Origin: Maridesulfovibrio sp.
GTDB taxonomy: Bacteria > Desulfobacterota > Desulfovibrionia > Desulfovibrionales > Desulfovibrionaceae
Assembly (NCBI RefSeq): GCF_963666665.1
Contig: NZ_OY762999.1
Location: forward strand, 725,501 to 789,500
DNA: 64,000 nt
Reading direction: 5' to 3'
Part shown: in pieces, positions 31,665-40,827 of the stretch
Layout of the letters: each line of letters opens with the position of its first letter
Position numbering within the stretch: position 1 is the stretch's first letter
Translations under genes and position numbers: made by a program
The notes under the pieces: generated by a model
Seen by the model: only the letters and a program-made list of their open reading frames with translations
Told to the model about the DNA's origin: nothing
Database searches by the model: none

Positions 31665-32054
31665 ATGAAATTAAAATATACCATCCTCTACGTTGAGGAA
31701 GTGACCAGCAGTATTGAGTTTTATGAGCAGGCTTTTGGGCTGCAGCGCATCATGATTCATGAATCCGGAGATTATGGAGAACTGAATACCGGGGCAACGA
31801 CATTGTCTTTTTCATCGCGCCGCCTTATGACTGAACTTGGTAAATCTCCCGGCATCCCCGATCCATCTTCTCCGGTTTTTGAAATTGCTTTTGAAACGGA
31901 AGATGTGGCTGCCGCCCTTGAGAAAGCCAGGTCTGCCGGAGCTACTGTGGTGCAAGAGGTACGTGATGAAGCGTGGGGCCAGACCACAGCCTACGTTGTC
32001 GACAACAACGGCTATCTGATTGAAATCTGCTCGCCGCTCTCCGGGGCATCATAG
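31665..32054 (+). CDS. VOC (glyoxalase/bleomycin-resistance fold) protein
   Basis: This 129-residue VOC protein starts KLKYTILYVEEVTSSIEFYEQAFG and ends AYVVDNNGYLIEICSPL, where the C-terminal Glu is the usual metal ligand. The family includes glyoxalases and dioxygenases as well as antibiotic-binding proteins. AAAAGGAG precedes the ATG. Its 3' end overlaps the convergent AraC-type gene by 43 bases. Confidence 0.88.
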   Translation: MKLKYTILYVEEVTSSIEFYEQAFGLQRIMIHESGDYGELNTGATTLSFSSRRLMTELGKSPGIPDPSSPVFEIAFETEDVAAALEKARSAGATVVQEVRDEAWGQTTAYVVDNNGYLIEICSPLSGAS

Positions 32055-32695
32055 CCAATATGGCAGATGCCCCACGAGGGATGGTTGCGGTCATGCCGGC
32101 TGGCGGCTATCTCGCCGGGAGTCATGGCGAACCAGCACTTTAACTCCCGTGTCATGTGTGCTTGGTCTGAATAATGGCAAGCTTGGGCAGCTTCATGCAA
32201 AAGGACTCCGGACAAGATATAGCGGGCAGCCTTGCGTGCCCGGGCCAGTCTGCGCCAAAAGTCGGGAGTCTGCCCTGTTACTTTCATGGTGTGGCGCTGC
32301 AAAGTTCGCAGGCTAACGCCCAAGTCGCTGGCAGCAGTGGCAGGTGTCGTAGCCAGAGCCAAGCAGCGCATCATATCTGAGACATCTCCAGACATAGAAG
32401 CGGCATCATATGCTAATTCGGTCAGTCCTTGTATGGAATCCGGCAGGGGATGATCGTTGAGTATATGAGCCGCAATTGACGCACCGGGCTTGAGCCGAAT
32501 CCCGATAAATGCAGTGCCTTTTTGAGCAAAAATCTTCTGGGGAGTGGACATGAGCGGCGAGATAAATAAGTGCGTCGGGCAGCCCGGATTTTGTTTAATG
32601 ATCAAGTCGCGGCAACCATCGGGCATAACGGGAAATACTTTAGAGCTCTCAGCTATAGAAGACCAAGTTGCTAGAATTGGGTTTTCATGAATCAT
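32012..32695 (-). CDS. AraC-family transcriptional regulator
   Basis: This 227-residue protein has an N-terminal sensor of the DUF6597 type (PVMPDGCRDLIIKQNPG, GTAFIGIRLKPGA) and a C-terminal AraC HTH (SDLGVSLRTLQRHTMKVTGQTPDFWRRLARARKA, LLHEAAQACHYSDQAHMTRELK). It starts 19 bases after the solute-binding gene, so it may sense or control that operon or the convergent VOC gene. Targets are not visible. Confidence 0.88.
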   Translation of the reverse strand: MIHENPILATWSSIAESSKVFPVMPDGCRDLIIKQNPGCPTHLFISPLMSTPQKIFAQKGTAFIGIRLKPGASIAAHILNDHPLPDSIQGLTELAYDAASMSGDVSDMMRCLALATTPATAASDLGVSLRTLQRHTMKVTGQTPDFWRRLARARKAARYILSGVLLHEAAQACHYSDQAHMTRELKCWFAMTPGEIAASRHDRNHPSWGICHIGYDAPESGEQISIR

Positions 32696-32714
32696 GTTAA
32701 TATCTTTGTAAAAC

Positions 32715-33470
32715 TCACTTCACATATTTTTTTATAATTTGATCTCTGAGACCTGTTGCTAAAACTTCTTCTAAGGATTTTTGTATTTTTTTTAAAAGGC
32801 TCGCCGGAGTCTTTTTATTTGCTACCATATAGTAACCGCCTTCCTCAGATAGCAGGTATGCAATTTCAAGTTCTGAATACTTGTATCCCAGCGTATTCAT
32901 TTGATAGGCCAAATCTAGCGGATCTCCCGGAATAAGGTCTATGCGCTTTTTAAAGAGCATTTTTAATAATTGTTCAGAGTTGCTGACTAAACAGTAGTTT
33001 TCATCCCGGAACCCATTGGAGTTAAAGAATTGTTCAATAGAGCCTCCCGAAAGAACGCCTGTATAATATTTTTTAATATCATCTACTCCACCAATCTGTA
33101 TGTCGGTACGATTTTTTAATTTAAAAAAGTATACTCTTCTGGGGTGTAGGGGGCCAATCCAGGAAAATAGATCCTCGCGTTGCGGAATGCGTGCCACTGT
33201 AAAGAGCATAGTGTCCGGCTTCTTTTGAACAGTAAGTAAAGCCCGTTTAAAAGGGCGTGTTTGAATTTTATATTTAATTTTAGATTTTTGTAGTGCTGCT
33301 TCTATCAGTTCTGTGCTGATTCCAACAATCTTGTTATTCTTTTTGAAGTTATATGGAGGCCAGTTGTCTGCAAAGATAGTAAGTTCATAAGCTTGTGCAT
33401 TTCGAACTGCACCAAGCAATAGAATTATTATTAGAAGTTTGAATAAGTTTATTTTCCATTGATAGTACAT
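32715..33470 (-). CDS. Orphan periplasmic solute-binding protein (SBP_bac_3 type)
   Basis: This 251-residue protein has an N-terminal signal (LFKLLIIILLLGAVRNAQA) and the fold of ABC amino-acid-binding proteins (LTIFADNWPPYNFKKNNKIVGISTELIEAAL, LFTVARIPQREDLFSWIG, YYMVANKKTP). No transporter genes are adjacent. The AraC-type gene follows by 19 bases. The coding region is AT-rich relative to the core genes. Confidence 0.82.
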   Translation of the reverse strand: MYYQWKINLFKLLIIILLLGAVRNAQAYELTIFADNWPPYNFKKNNKIVGISTELIEAALQKSKIKYKIQTRPFKRALLTVQKKPDTMLFTVARIPQREDLFSWIGPLHPRRVYFFKLKNRTDIQIGGVDDIKKYYTGVLSGGSIEQFFNSNGFRDENYCLVSNSEQLLKMLFKKRIDLIPGDPLDLAYQMNTLGYKYSELEIAYLLSEEGGYYMVANKKTPASLLKKIQKSLEEVLATGLRDQIIKKYVK

Positions 33471-33539
33471 ATTTTATCCCTGTAATTAAACTTTACTTTA
33501 GCATGACATTTTTTTTGCAGCAATTAAATGCTTGAAATG

Positions 33540-33578
33540 CCCGCCCCAAAAGACCCTATGGTTGGTCCTTGGGGCGGG
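33540..33578. terminator. Strong GC-rich hairpin between the acyl-CoA ligase and solute-binding genes
   Basis: CCCGCCCCAA pairs with TTGGGGCGGG, with inner AGACC / GGTC(C) pairing. There is no clear U-run on either strand, so it may be a transcript-stabilising hairpin as much as a terminator. Confidence 0.55.
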
Positions 33579-33659
33579 GTGATAAGTCTGCGATGTGCCT
33601 GTTTCGGGATGGTCTATTTGGGTGCTAAATTGGCTTGTAACTTGTCGATTGAATAAGTT

Positions 33660-35423
33660 CTATCGTTTTTGGTTTTCTTCCATGTCTATGTAGAGATAGC
33701 GTTTTATCTTTTGAGTGGGAGTTTTTTCAAACGGCTCGCTTTGTTCGATTACCTTGGAGATTTTCGCAAAACTGGAGACCTTGCCGTTGACGGTCTTCTT
33801 GATGGAATCGAGATGATTATGCACGGCTTCGCGGGCTTTTGACTCAATCATTTTACCGGTACCGAGTTCTTCATCAAATTTGACATAATCGAGATGAACG
33901 CGGGCAACAAGCTTGCCCTCGGCGCGATAGACAATTGATTCCAATACGTAGTCGCATTCGCCGATAATGGATTCGACTTCTTCGGGATAAATATTTTCGC
34001 CGCTGGGACCGATGATCACATTCTTCAGGCGACCCCGCAGAAAAATGTATCCGTCTTTATCAATGTAACCGAGATCGCCAGTGCGGAGAAAGCCGTTTCC
34101 TATGAGTACTTCTTCCGTGACTTTAGGTGCCTTGTAGTAGCCCTGCATAACGTTTGGGCCTTTGACCAGAATCTCACCTTCGCCGGTCTCGGGGTCGGGA
34201 TTATCTATTTTTATTTCCATGCCCTTAAGAAGGCGTCCGACAGAACGGAAACGGGTGGAACTGGCTGGTTCACCGGTGCAGAGCGGACTGGTCTCGGTCA
34301 TGCCGTAGCCAACGGTATAGGGCAGACCTGAATGTACAAGAAATTCTTCGACTTCCGGTGCCAGGAATGCTCCGCCGATAGGCATGCAGCGAAGCTTTCC
34401 GCCAAAGGCTTCCATGAGCTTTTTACCGGCAACAGCATAGAGCTTTTTGCGGGCAGCACCGAGCTTCATGACACTGCGCATGATGCCGGACCCCTTGAGC
34501 TTGGGCTGGACGCGGTTCTTGAAAATTTTTTCAATAATCAACGGCACGATGAGCAGCATGGTCGGTTTAACCTTGGCCATGGCCGGGAGCAGGGTTTTGG
34601 GAGTTGGCGGCTTACGCAGGTAATGAATGGAAGCTCCATGAATGAGCGGCAGGACCATGCCCAGAGTGCATTCAAAGGTGTGCGCCAGCGGCAGGACCGA
34701 AACAAGACGGTCCTCGGTATTCACGTCAACGATATTGGCACTTGCAATGGCGTTGAACACAATGTTGCGGTGTGTGAGAATGACGCCTTTAGAGCTTCCT
34801 GTGGTGCCGGAGGTGTATAGGATCGCGGCAATGTCATCAACGTCGATTTCAGTTGATGGGCGAACGAATTCTTTGCCCATATCTGTGTATTTTTCCAGTT
34901 CCTTGCTGATTCGTTCTTTGACCTGTTCCTTGACGTGTTCAAAGGATTTACGTGCTTGGACCATGCCTTCCTTAAAAGTCTGGCGCAGTCCCTCGTTTGT
35001 GGAAAGCGAAAAGTCATTGATAGTGATAACTGTGTGGAGATCATCGGATTCGTATTCATCCACTTTGTGCTGCAGACGTTCGGAAACAAAGATGGCTTTG
35101 GATTCGGAATGGCGGAGAATGTGATGAACTGCACCTTCGTGAAATTCGGTGAGTATCGGAATGGCAATGGCCCCCATGCAGGTGATGGCAAGATAGGCGG
35201 CACCCCAGTTGGGCATGTTCTCGCTCAAGATGGCGACTTTGTCGCCTTTGGTGATGCTGCGGCTGTGGAGCAGCAAGGAGACGTCGTCCACCAGCTTTTT
35301 GAACTCACCGTAGGTCATGGGTGTTTCGCCCACAAAGCAGACAGCGGGGCGGTCTGTATATTTCTCGGCACTAAGTGCTAGCGCATTTTTCAGGGTCGGG
35401 GTGTCTTGCAGATTCACGATCAA
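33660..35423 (-). CDS. AMP-dependent acyl-CoA synthetase (long-chain fatty acid type)
   Basis: This 587-residue adenylate-forming enzyme has the ATP loop YTSGTTGSSKGVILTHRN, VGYGMTETSPLCTGEP, TGDLGYIDKDGYIFLRGR and the C-terminal Lys region KTPTQKIKRYL. It resembles FadD15-like long-chain acyl-CoA synthetases that activate exogenous or recycled fatty acids. It lies alone on the minus strand. Upstream (35424-35718) is a gene-free region holding a relic of maf. Confidence 0.92.
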   Translation of the reverse strand: MIVNLQDTPTLKNALALSAEKYTDRPAVCFVGETPMTYGEFKKLVDDVSLLLHSRSITKGDKVAILSENMPNWGAAYLAITCMGAIAIPILTEFHEGAVHHILRHSESKAIFVSERLQHKVDEYESDDLHTVITINDFSLSTNEGLRQTFKEGMVQARKSFEHVKEQVKERISKELEKYTDMGKEFVRPSTEIDVDDIAAILYTSGTTGSSKGVILTHRNIVFNAIASANIVDVNTEDRLVSVLPLAHTFECTLGMVLPLIHGASIHYLRKPPTPKTLLPAMAKVKPTMLLIVPLIIEKIFKNRVQPKLKGSGIMRSVMKLGAARKKLYAVAGKKLMEAFGGKLRCMPIGGAFLAPEVEEFLVHSGLPYTVGYGMTETSPLCTGEPASSTRFRSVGRLLKGMEIKIDNPDPETGEGEILVKGPNVMQGYYKAPKVTEEVLIGNGFLRTGDLGYIDKDGYIFLRGRLKNVIIGPSGENIYPEEVESIIGECDYVLESIVYRAEGKLVARVHLDYVKFDEELGTGKMIESKAREAVHNHLDSIKKTVNGKVSSFAKISKVIEQSEPFEKTPTQKIKRYLYIDMEENQKR

Positions 35424-35530
35424 GTCTCCTCATATCCTTATATATAAATTGGTTCGCCAGTGTGATCGTTAAATTGTGTTGGGTCAAGAGTAACCACAGC
35501 AGTAAAGCATCATGAATGTATGTTTTACCC

Positions 35531-35600
35531 CTATCCCGCAAGAACCACACCCCAATCCATCAAACTTTCAATGACACGCGTCAGTGGCCGTCTAACTATG
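35531..35600 (-). pseudogene. Relic of the maf 3' end
   Basis: On the minus strand this stretch reads IVRRPLTRVIESLMDWGVV then LAG and a stop, compared with VVGLPLARVIESLMDWGVI then VAG and a stop in the intact maf at 37058. The last 50 bases are 47/50 identical (35531-35580 against 37058-37107), and similarity fades further upstream. It is a direct duplicate of the maf 3' end, 1,527 bases away, in the same orientation, flanking the diguanylate cyclase gene. Confidence 0.85.
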
Positions 35601-35718
35601 TTTATAGCTGCGTTTTTTAAATTTATTTAAAACTGTGTGGTGGGCATGTGGGACTGCATCCGCCTGATCCTGTGTATCGGTCCTGTTTATTGTTGGTGGG
35701 GAGTTGTGTGGGATATTG

Positions 35719-36924
35719 TTATGTGTCCGTATATATTTGAATTTGATTTTTTCCATTGTTTTTTCCTATGTATAGAGAATGATCGGCATGCTTAATAAGC
35801 AAATTAGGTGAGGTTGATCTTTCTGGAATGATTGTGGCGATACCAATACTTAAGGTTATAGTGTTAGCTACAGTTGAGGCTTTATGGGGGATTGCAGCAT
35901 GTTTTAAACCTTTTTGGATGGTCTCAGCTACATTTTGGGCACCTTTGGTTTCCGTGTTCGGTAGAAGAACAACAAATTCCTCGCCTCCATATCTCGCAGT
36001 TATGTCTGAAGATCGGCCCACGGACATATTCAATACAGATGCAACTTGTGTAAGGCATTGATCTCCTGCTAAGTGTCCGTAGGTATCATTGTATAGTTTA
36101 AAGCAGTCAATATCTAGCATCAGCAGAGATAAGGGTGTTGAGGTCCTTTGGTGTCTAGTAAATTCTTGAACTAGTTTTTTGTTAAAAAATCTTCTGTTAT
36201 AAATTTTGCACAAATCATCAATATTGACGAGTCCTTCAATTCTGTCTCTGGCTTTTTTTAGGTCGTTTTCCATTCGATAAGAGTTCAATATAAGAATAGA
36301 GCAAGCGCATGCTGTTACGCTTAATATAATTAAAAGTAGGGCTGTTGATTGTAGAATGTTTGTGTTGTTTATAAATTTTACATTGCCTATACTTAATATA
36401 GTTATTGTCGCCCGAAAGGCAGAAGATATGGTAGATATACCCAGTGTTGCAACAAACAACCATTCCTGTTTGCCTAATGTTGATGGGATGTATTTTATTG
36501 AGATGTAAAATGATTGTGCGAAAAGTAAAGCCATTAGAATGCTTATGCATATTATTCTAAAGTGTACGCTTGGGCTGATATATGTCCACCATAAGAAGGC
36601 TGAAACAAATAACGCTATGGCTATTGTGTTGAGTTTTGTTTGTCTTTGCTCAAGGCTTAAAAAGACTTCCAGGCCATACAGGAGTAAGGCAGGCATCATG
36701 ATAATGAGAAAATTACCTAAAATAATCGAAATAAAAGCCGGAAGTAAATTTCGCATAGAAACTAAAACTGCTCCTATGCCCACGCATACAAATCCAGCTG
36801 TCCAGTGTTGAAATCCCTGATATGTTTTTCGAGCAAAAAAATAGTAAGTCATAACCAGTGCTAAAGTAAGGCATACCATTGCGCCGACTTGCAGCATTGT
36901 TCGCATGTCTATCAGGGCCAGCAT
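35719..36924 (-). CDS. Membrane diguanylate cyclase (GGDEF)
   Basis: This 401-residue protein has about seven TM segments in its first 210 residues, of a 7TM-sensor-like type. A GGDEF domain begins near residue 230 (IDDLCKIYNRRFFNK, MLDIDCFKLYNDTYGHLAGDQCL). The active site is YGGEEFVVLLP, and the inhibitory I-site RxxD (RSSD) lies five residues before it. It should make c-di-GMP. The gene is AT-rich compared with its neighbours and lies between maf and a maf 3'-end relic, suggesting acquisition. Confidence 0.93.
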   Translation of the reverse strand: MLALIDMRTMLQVGAMVCLTLALVMTYYFFARKTYQGFQHWTAGFVCVGIGAVLVSMRNLLPAFISIILGNFLIIMMPALLLYGLEVFLSLEQRQTKLNTIAIALFVSAFLWWTYISPSVHFRIICISILMALLFAQSFYISIKYIPSTLGKQEWLFVATLGISTISSAFRATITILSIGNVKFINNTNILQSTALLLIILSVTACACSILILNSYRMENDLKKARDRIEGLVNIDDLCKIYNRRFFNKKLVQEFTRHQRTSTPLSLLMLDIDCFKLYNDTYGHLAGDQCLTQVASVLNMSVGRSSDITARYGGEEFVVLLPNTETKGAQNVAETIQKGLKHAAIPHKASTVANTITLSIGIATIIPERSTSPNLLIKHADHSLYIGKNNGKNQIQIYTDT

Positions 36925-37057
36925 TTATTCTTGTCCGGTGTGGTTATCAAAATGTTATTTGTCTGCGACTAAGCAGACGGTCTTCTGGAAAATACTATCA
37001 TATGCGAATTGGATAAAAAGATCATTATTTATATGTATAAAAGGTGTGCACTCATCC

Positions 37058-37654
37058 CTATCCCGCAACAATCACTCCCCAATCCATCAAACTTTCAATG
37101 ACACGCGCAAGGGGCAGTCCCACTACGTTGGTGTATGATCCGCTGATACCTTTGACCAGAAACGCTCCTTGGCCTTGAATGGCGTATGCTCCGGCTTTGT
37201 CGTCCGGTTCTCCGGTGGCGGCGTAGGCTCGTACTGCTGCTTCGTTGAAATCTATGAACTCAACTTCGGTGGAGACTGCGTAGCTCATTTTTTTGCCTTC
37301 AGGGGAAATAAGCGCGCAGCCGCTGATTACCTTATGTTTTCTTCCGCAAAGGGATTTTACCATCTGGTAGGCTTCTTCACGGTCTACGGGTTTACCGAGG
37401 ATGTCGCGGTCACGGACTACTATGGTGTCGGAACCGAGTACGTATGTTCCGGGATTGTTTTCAGCAACGTTTATGGCTTTGAGTTCGGCCATTTTTGTTG
37501 CGTAGTCTTCCGGATCCTGACCGGGAGTCGGGGTTGGTTCTTCACATGTTGCGGGTTTGATTTCAAATTCCAGTCCGGCTGAGTGCAGCAGGTCCTTGCG
37601 GCGCGGGGAGCCTGATCCGAGAATCAGCGGTTTTACTGTTCTATATATGCTCAT
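37058..37654 (-). CDS. maf: Maf-family nucleoside triphosphate pyrophosphatase
   Basis: This protein of about 198 residues has the Maf signature LILGSGSPRRKDLLHSAG at the N-terminus, GSDTIVVRDRDILGKPVDREEA, and YAIQGQGAFLVKGISGSYTNVVGLPLARV. Maf proteins hydrolyse modified or canonical NTPs (dTTP, UTP) and affect septum formation. AAAAAGGAA precedes the ATG at 37654; the longer frame to 37708 is not needed. Its final ~70 bases are duplicated at 35531. Confidence 0.95.
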   Translation of the reverse strand: MSIYRTVKPLILGSGSPRRKDLLHSAGLEFEIKPATCEEPTPTPGQDPEDYATKMAELKAINVAENNPGTYVLGSDTIVVRDRDILGKPVDREEAYQMVKSLCGRKHKVISGCALISPEGKKMSYAVSTEVEFIDFNEAAVRAYAATGEPDDKAGAYAIQGQGAFLVKGISGSYTNVVGLPLARVIESLMDWGVIVAG

Positions 37655-37812
37655 GATAATTCCTTTTTGGTGATTGGTACTGTTGGTTGATAGTTTGAAA
37701 ATGATCAAATGTGAATGGCTCTGGTAGGAATTATGTTATTTTTTATACGCTTTTGTTGCTCTTTTGTGCTTCTGGATGTAATAATTAATAAATTTCTGAA
37801 CAGGAGTAATTA

Positions 37813-38769
37813 ATGAAGGTATGCATCTGGGGAGCACGAGGTTCCCTGTCTGCCACATTCAATGCCGAAAGAGCCAGAGCCAAGGTCAAGGCCGCACTTG
37901 AGATCGCAGTTGAAAAGGGAATCGACTCAACTACGGATCTTGACCAGTTTATTGACAATGAGCTCCCTTTCCCTGTTCGTGGTTCCTATGGAACCAATAC
38001 TCCCTGTATTCAGGTTGAAGGGCAGGGGGATGAATATATCATTTGCGATTGCGGCACCGGACTGCGAGATCTGGGTAACAAGATTATGGCTGACCGTCAT
38101 GGTGCTCCGGGAGCGCATTTTCATATCCTCATGTCCCACCTGCATTGGGATCATGTGCAGGGTTTCCCTTTTTTCGTTCCCGCATACATTCCCGGTAATA
38201 AAATAACATTCTACGGTGGGCATCCCAATATTGAAAAGGTTCTGCGTAATCAGCAGAGTGAGCCATGCTTTCCGGTTCATTTTGATAATCTGGCTGCAGA
38301 ATTTGATTTTGTTCGGTTGAAGAACGGGCAGAAATTTCAAGTTGCCGGAGTCGATATTGAGATCAAGGCCCAATACCATCCGGGTGGTTCTTTCGGATAC
38401 CGTTTTGAAAAAGACGGCAAGTCTGCTGTGTATTCAACGGATTGTGAGCACAAAAGTGCTACAGCCCTTGCGGATAAGGGCTTTGTTGAATTTTTTAAGG
38501 AAGCGGACCTTTTGATCATGGATGCCCAGTATTCTTTTGCCGAGGCTAATTCCATCAAGGAAGATTGGGGGCATTCCAATAATATCATTGCGGTTGAGCT
38601 TTCAGGTATGGCTAAGGTCAAAACCCTTTGCCTATTCCATCAGGAACCTGTGATGAATGATTTTCAGCTCCAGAAGTTTCTGGATGATACCATTGAATTT
38701 TCGCAGCTTGCCGAGTTCCGGCCGGATAAGATTATTATGGCTCAGGACGGGCTGTGTATCGACCTGTAG
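37813..38769 (+). CDS. Metallo-beta-lactamase-fold hydrolase
   Basis: This 318-residue MBL-fold protein starts VCIWGARGSLSAT and has the metal-binding motif SHLHWDHVQGFPFF. It ends with STDCEHKS, DAQYSFAEANSIKEDWGHSN and LFHQEP. It resembles the PhnP/RNase Z-like hydrolase group, cyclic phosphodiesterases among them; the substrate is unknown. A weak AGGAG precedes the ATG. A terminator follows. Confidence 0.87.
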   Translation: MKVCIWGARGSLSATFNAERARAKVKAALEIAVEKGIDSTTDLDQFIDNELPFPVRGSYGTNTPCIQVEGQGDEYIICDCGTGLRDLGNKIMADRHGAPGAHFHILMSHLHWDHVQGFPFFVPAYIPGNKITFYGGHPNIEKVLRNQQSEPCFPVHFDNLAAEFDFVRLKNGQKFQVAGVDIEIKAQYHPGGSFGYRFEKDGKSAVYSTDCEHKSATALADKGFVEFFKEADLLIMDAQYSFAEANSIKEDWGHSNNIIAVELSGMAKVKTLCLFHQEPVMNDFQLQKFLDDTIEFSQLAEFRPDKIIMAQDGLCIDL

Positions 38770-38799
38770 TATTGTTCCAGCTTAGCAGATCAATTGAAT

Positions 38800-38834
38800 G
38801 ACGCTTGCCGATTCCGGTGAGCGTCTTTTTTTTC
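38800..38834 (+). terminator. Intrinsic terminator after the MBL hydrolase gene
   Basis: The 11-bp stem GACGCTTGCCG / CGGTGAGCGTC (two G-U pairs) has a 4-base loop and eight T. Confidence 0.88.
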
Positions 38835-38936
38835 AGATCATCCGTTTATGTCCTGTTTTTGACTTTTTCAATTTTTATCCTTTCCTTAACTAAAAATAGT
38901 CTTTCTTAGCCCCTGTAATATACACTGTTATGGTGA

Positions 38937-38954
38937 TTGGCATTACCCTTGCTT
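38937..38954 (+). promoter_or_regulatory. Sigma-54 (-24/-12) promoter for the MotB/MotA-like pair
   Basis: TTGGCATTACCCTTGCTT matches the consensus TTGGCAC-N5-TTGCT, with GG at 38939-38940 and GC at 38951-38952, correctly spaced. It lies about 58 bases upstream of the first gene of the pair. Confidence 0.7.
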
Positions 38955-39011
38955 TAAGAATCGAAAGAGAACCTCGGGTTATCCCGTACTCAGCAGATGA
39001 TGGAGCATGGT

Positions 39012-39734
39012 ATGAAATTCGATGAAATTAAATGTGAACTTGACCTTATGGAATTTAATTCAGGAGACACGGATACTTCCGGCATGAACGGCTGGGCAGT
39101 TCCGTGGTCAGACCTGATGATGGTTATGTTCGTTCTTTTTGTTGTGCTGTTTATCTACAGCCAATCGAAGGAGAATATAAAAGTCATTTTCGAGGGTAAT
39201 GCCCAGTCAGAGGTTGCAATGAATCCTGCTGACGGCTTGATCGAAATGATTTCATTTCATCGTGACGCCATGTCAAGTTCTGCCAGAGTGATCATGACTC
39301 CCGAAGATGTGCTTTATCGCAGCAATGACGGTGCCGTGAGTATGAAGGAAGAGGATGGGGAACTTAAGATTGTCATGCGTGGCAGTGCCTTTTTCACTCC
39401 CGGACAGACTGTATTTGGTGCCAAGACCAGCAAGTATCTCGCTGAAGTTGCTGAAGTGCTCAAAACCAGCAAGCACGCCATTCATATTATCGGCCATACT
39501 GATGCTTCTGACGCTGACAAAGTGGGCACGCAGAACGCTTTTGAACTTTCCGCAAGACGCGCCGCCAAGGTTGCAGAATATCTGATCAATACAAAATCAA
39601 TCGATCCGGTCCGTATTATAGTCAGCGGACGCGGCGGAGTTGCTCCGGAACTGCCCGATGACATGGGCAAGGTGGAAGGCAACAACCGCAGGGTCGAGAT
39701 CGTAGTCATTAATACCGACGTCAATGCCCAGTAA
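39012..39734 (+). CDS. MotB-like stator protein with OmpA peptidoglycan-binding domain
   Basis: This protein of about 240 residues has one N-terminal TM preceded by the MotB-type proton-binding Asp (VPWSDLMMVMFVLFVVLF). Its C-terminal OmpA domain (IHIIGHTDASDADKVGTQNAFELSARRAAKV, VSGRGGVAP, NRRVEIVV) anchors it to peptidoglycan. I placed the start at the ATG at 39012, six bases after GGAG; an ATG at 38997 is also possible. The MotA-like gene follows after 11 bases. The order B then A is the reverse of the usual motAB. A sigma-54-type promoter lies upstream. Confidence 0.85.
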   Translation: MKFDEIKCELDLMEFNSGDTDTSGMNGWAVPWSDLMMVMFVLFVVLFIYSQSKENIKVIFEGNAQSEVAMNPADGLIEMISFHRDAMSSSARVIMTPEDVLYRSNDGAVSMKEEDGELKIVMRGSAFFTPGQTVFGAKTSKYLAEVAEVLKTSKHAIHIIGHTDASDADKVGTQNAFELSARRAAKVAEYLINTKSIDPVRIIVSGRGGVAPELPDDMGKVEGNNRRVEIVVINTDVNAQ

Positions 39735-39745
39735 GGAGGTCTGTA

Positions 39746-40615
39746 ATGAATAAAAAGAATTTAATCGGTGTCATAGTCGCCTCATCCATCTTTGCCGGAA
39801 GCTTTTGGCTCAGCGGTGGAATTGCCCTTTACTGGAACGCTGCGGCCCTTGCCATTGTTCTCTCCGGTCTGGCTGTTGCGGTTCTGCTCAGCTATCCGGT
39901 GGAGCAGCTTCGTGAAGCTTTTCGGGTGGTGCAGGACACTTATTCCAGCCGCCTTGCTACACATGAGGAGATTGTTGAGACCCTGCTTGACTTGAGTGTC
40001 CGGTCCAAGATGGACGGCATGCTTTCCCTTGAAAAAGCGGGCGAAAAAACAACGATCTCTTTTTTGCGCCATGCACTCATGCTGCTGGTGGATAATTTTG
40101 AGGAAGATGAAATTAAGGATTGCCTGAAGACTGAAATGTCATTTTTCAATATGCGCCGCGGAGAATCCGAGCGTGTATTTCAGTCCATGGCCCGTTTTGC
40201 CCCAGCTTTCGGTGTTGCAGGTTCAGTAATAGGTTTGATCGGCCTGCTTATGGGGATTGATAACCCGGCAATGATCCTTAAACATATTCCGGTAGCCTTT
40301 ATTTCAACTCTCTATGGTGTAATCTTCAGTAATATGATCTTCGCGCCCATGGCTGAAACAGTTCGTTGCCGGACCCGCAATGAGCTGATTAACCAGAAGA
40401 TGATTCTTGATGGTGTACTTGCCATTAAAAATGAACAGAATCCTTACAAACTGGAAAGAAAACTTGCAGCTTTTCTTGTTGTGGATGACCGCGAAGAGAA
40501 AGCTGAAGCACTCAGGAATATTACCCGCAAGTATATCAAGATGCGCCGGGAGGAGAAGAATTCCAAGGACAAGATTCTGCATGAAGTCCCTTTAGTGAAG
40601 GCTAAGGCGTCTTAG
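39746..40615 (+). CDS. MotA/TolQ/ExbB-family proton-channel protein
   Basis: This 289-residue protein has four TM segments (about 5-22, 32-50, 150-170 and 180-200). It has the MotA features PAFGVAGSVIGLIGLLMGI and IPVAFISTLYGVIFSNMIF, with a cytoplasmic loop between TM2 and TM3 and a charged C-terminal tail. With the upstream MotB-like protein it should form a peptidoglycan-anchored ion-driven stator, flagellar or otherwise. GGAGGTC lies before the ATG. A strong terminator follows. Confidence 0.88.
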   Translation: MNKKNLIGVIVASSIFAGSFWLSGGIALYWNAAALAIVLSGLAVAVLLSYPVEQLREAFRVVQDTYSSRLATHEEIVETLLDLSVRSKMDGMLSLEKAGEKTTISFLRHALMLLVDNFEEDEIKDCLKTEMSFFNMRRGESERVFQSMARFAPAFGVAGSVIGLIGLLMGIDNPAMILKHIPVAFISTLYGVIFSNMIFAPMAETVRCRTRNELINQKMILDGVLAIKNEQNPYKLERKLAAFLVVDDREEKAEALRNITRKYIKMRREEKNSKDKILHEVPLVKAKAS

Positions 40616-40652
40616 GCAGATAGAACAGATCTCCAAACATAATTGAATCATA

Positions 40653-40702
40653 TGCCCGGTGCGGCATCCCGAGAAGGGATAGTCCGTGCCGGGTTTTTCT
40701 GT
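40653..40702 (+). terminator. Intrinsic terminator after the MotA-like gene
   Basis: The long stem CCCGGTGCGG / CCGTGCCGGG (with G-U pairs) encloses a second helix ATCCC / GGGAT, and is followed by TTTTT. Confidence 0.85.
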
Positions 40703-40827
40703 GTCCGGTTTTTGACAAGGCAGGAAGCATTGAATCAATCTCATTTATTTATTTCTATGAATGTATTAGAATTTCGGTCAGTTTATCGGGAAAAGAAAAT
40801 TAATTTTCAGAGCAGGGGATTGCTATA

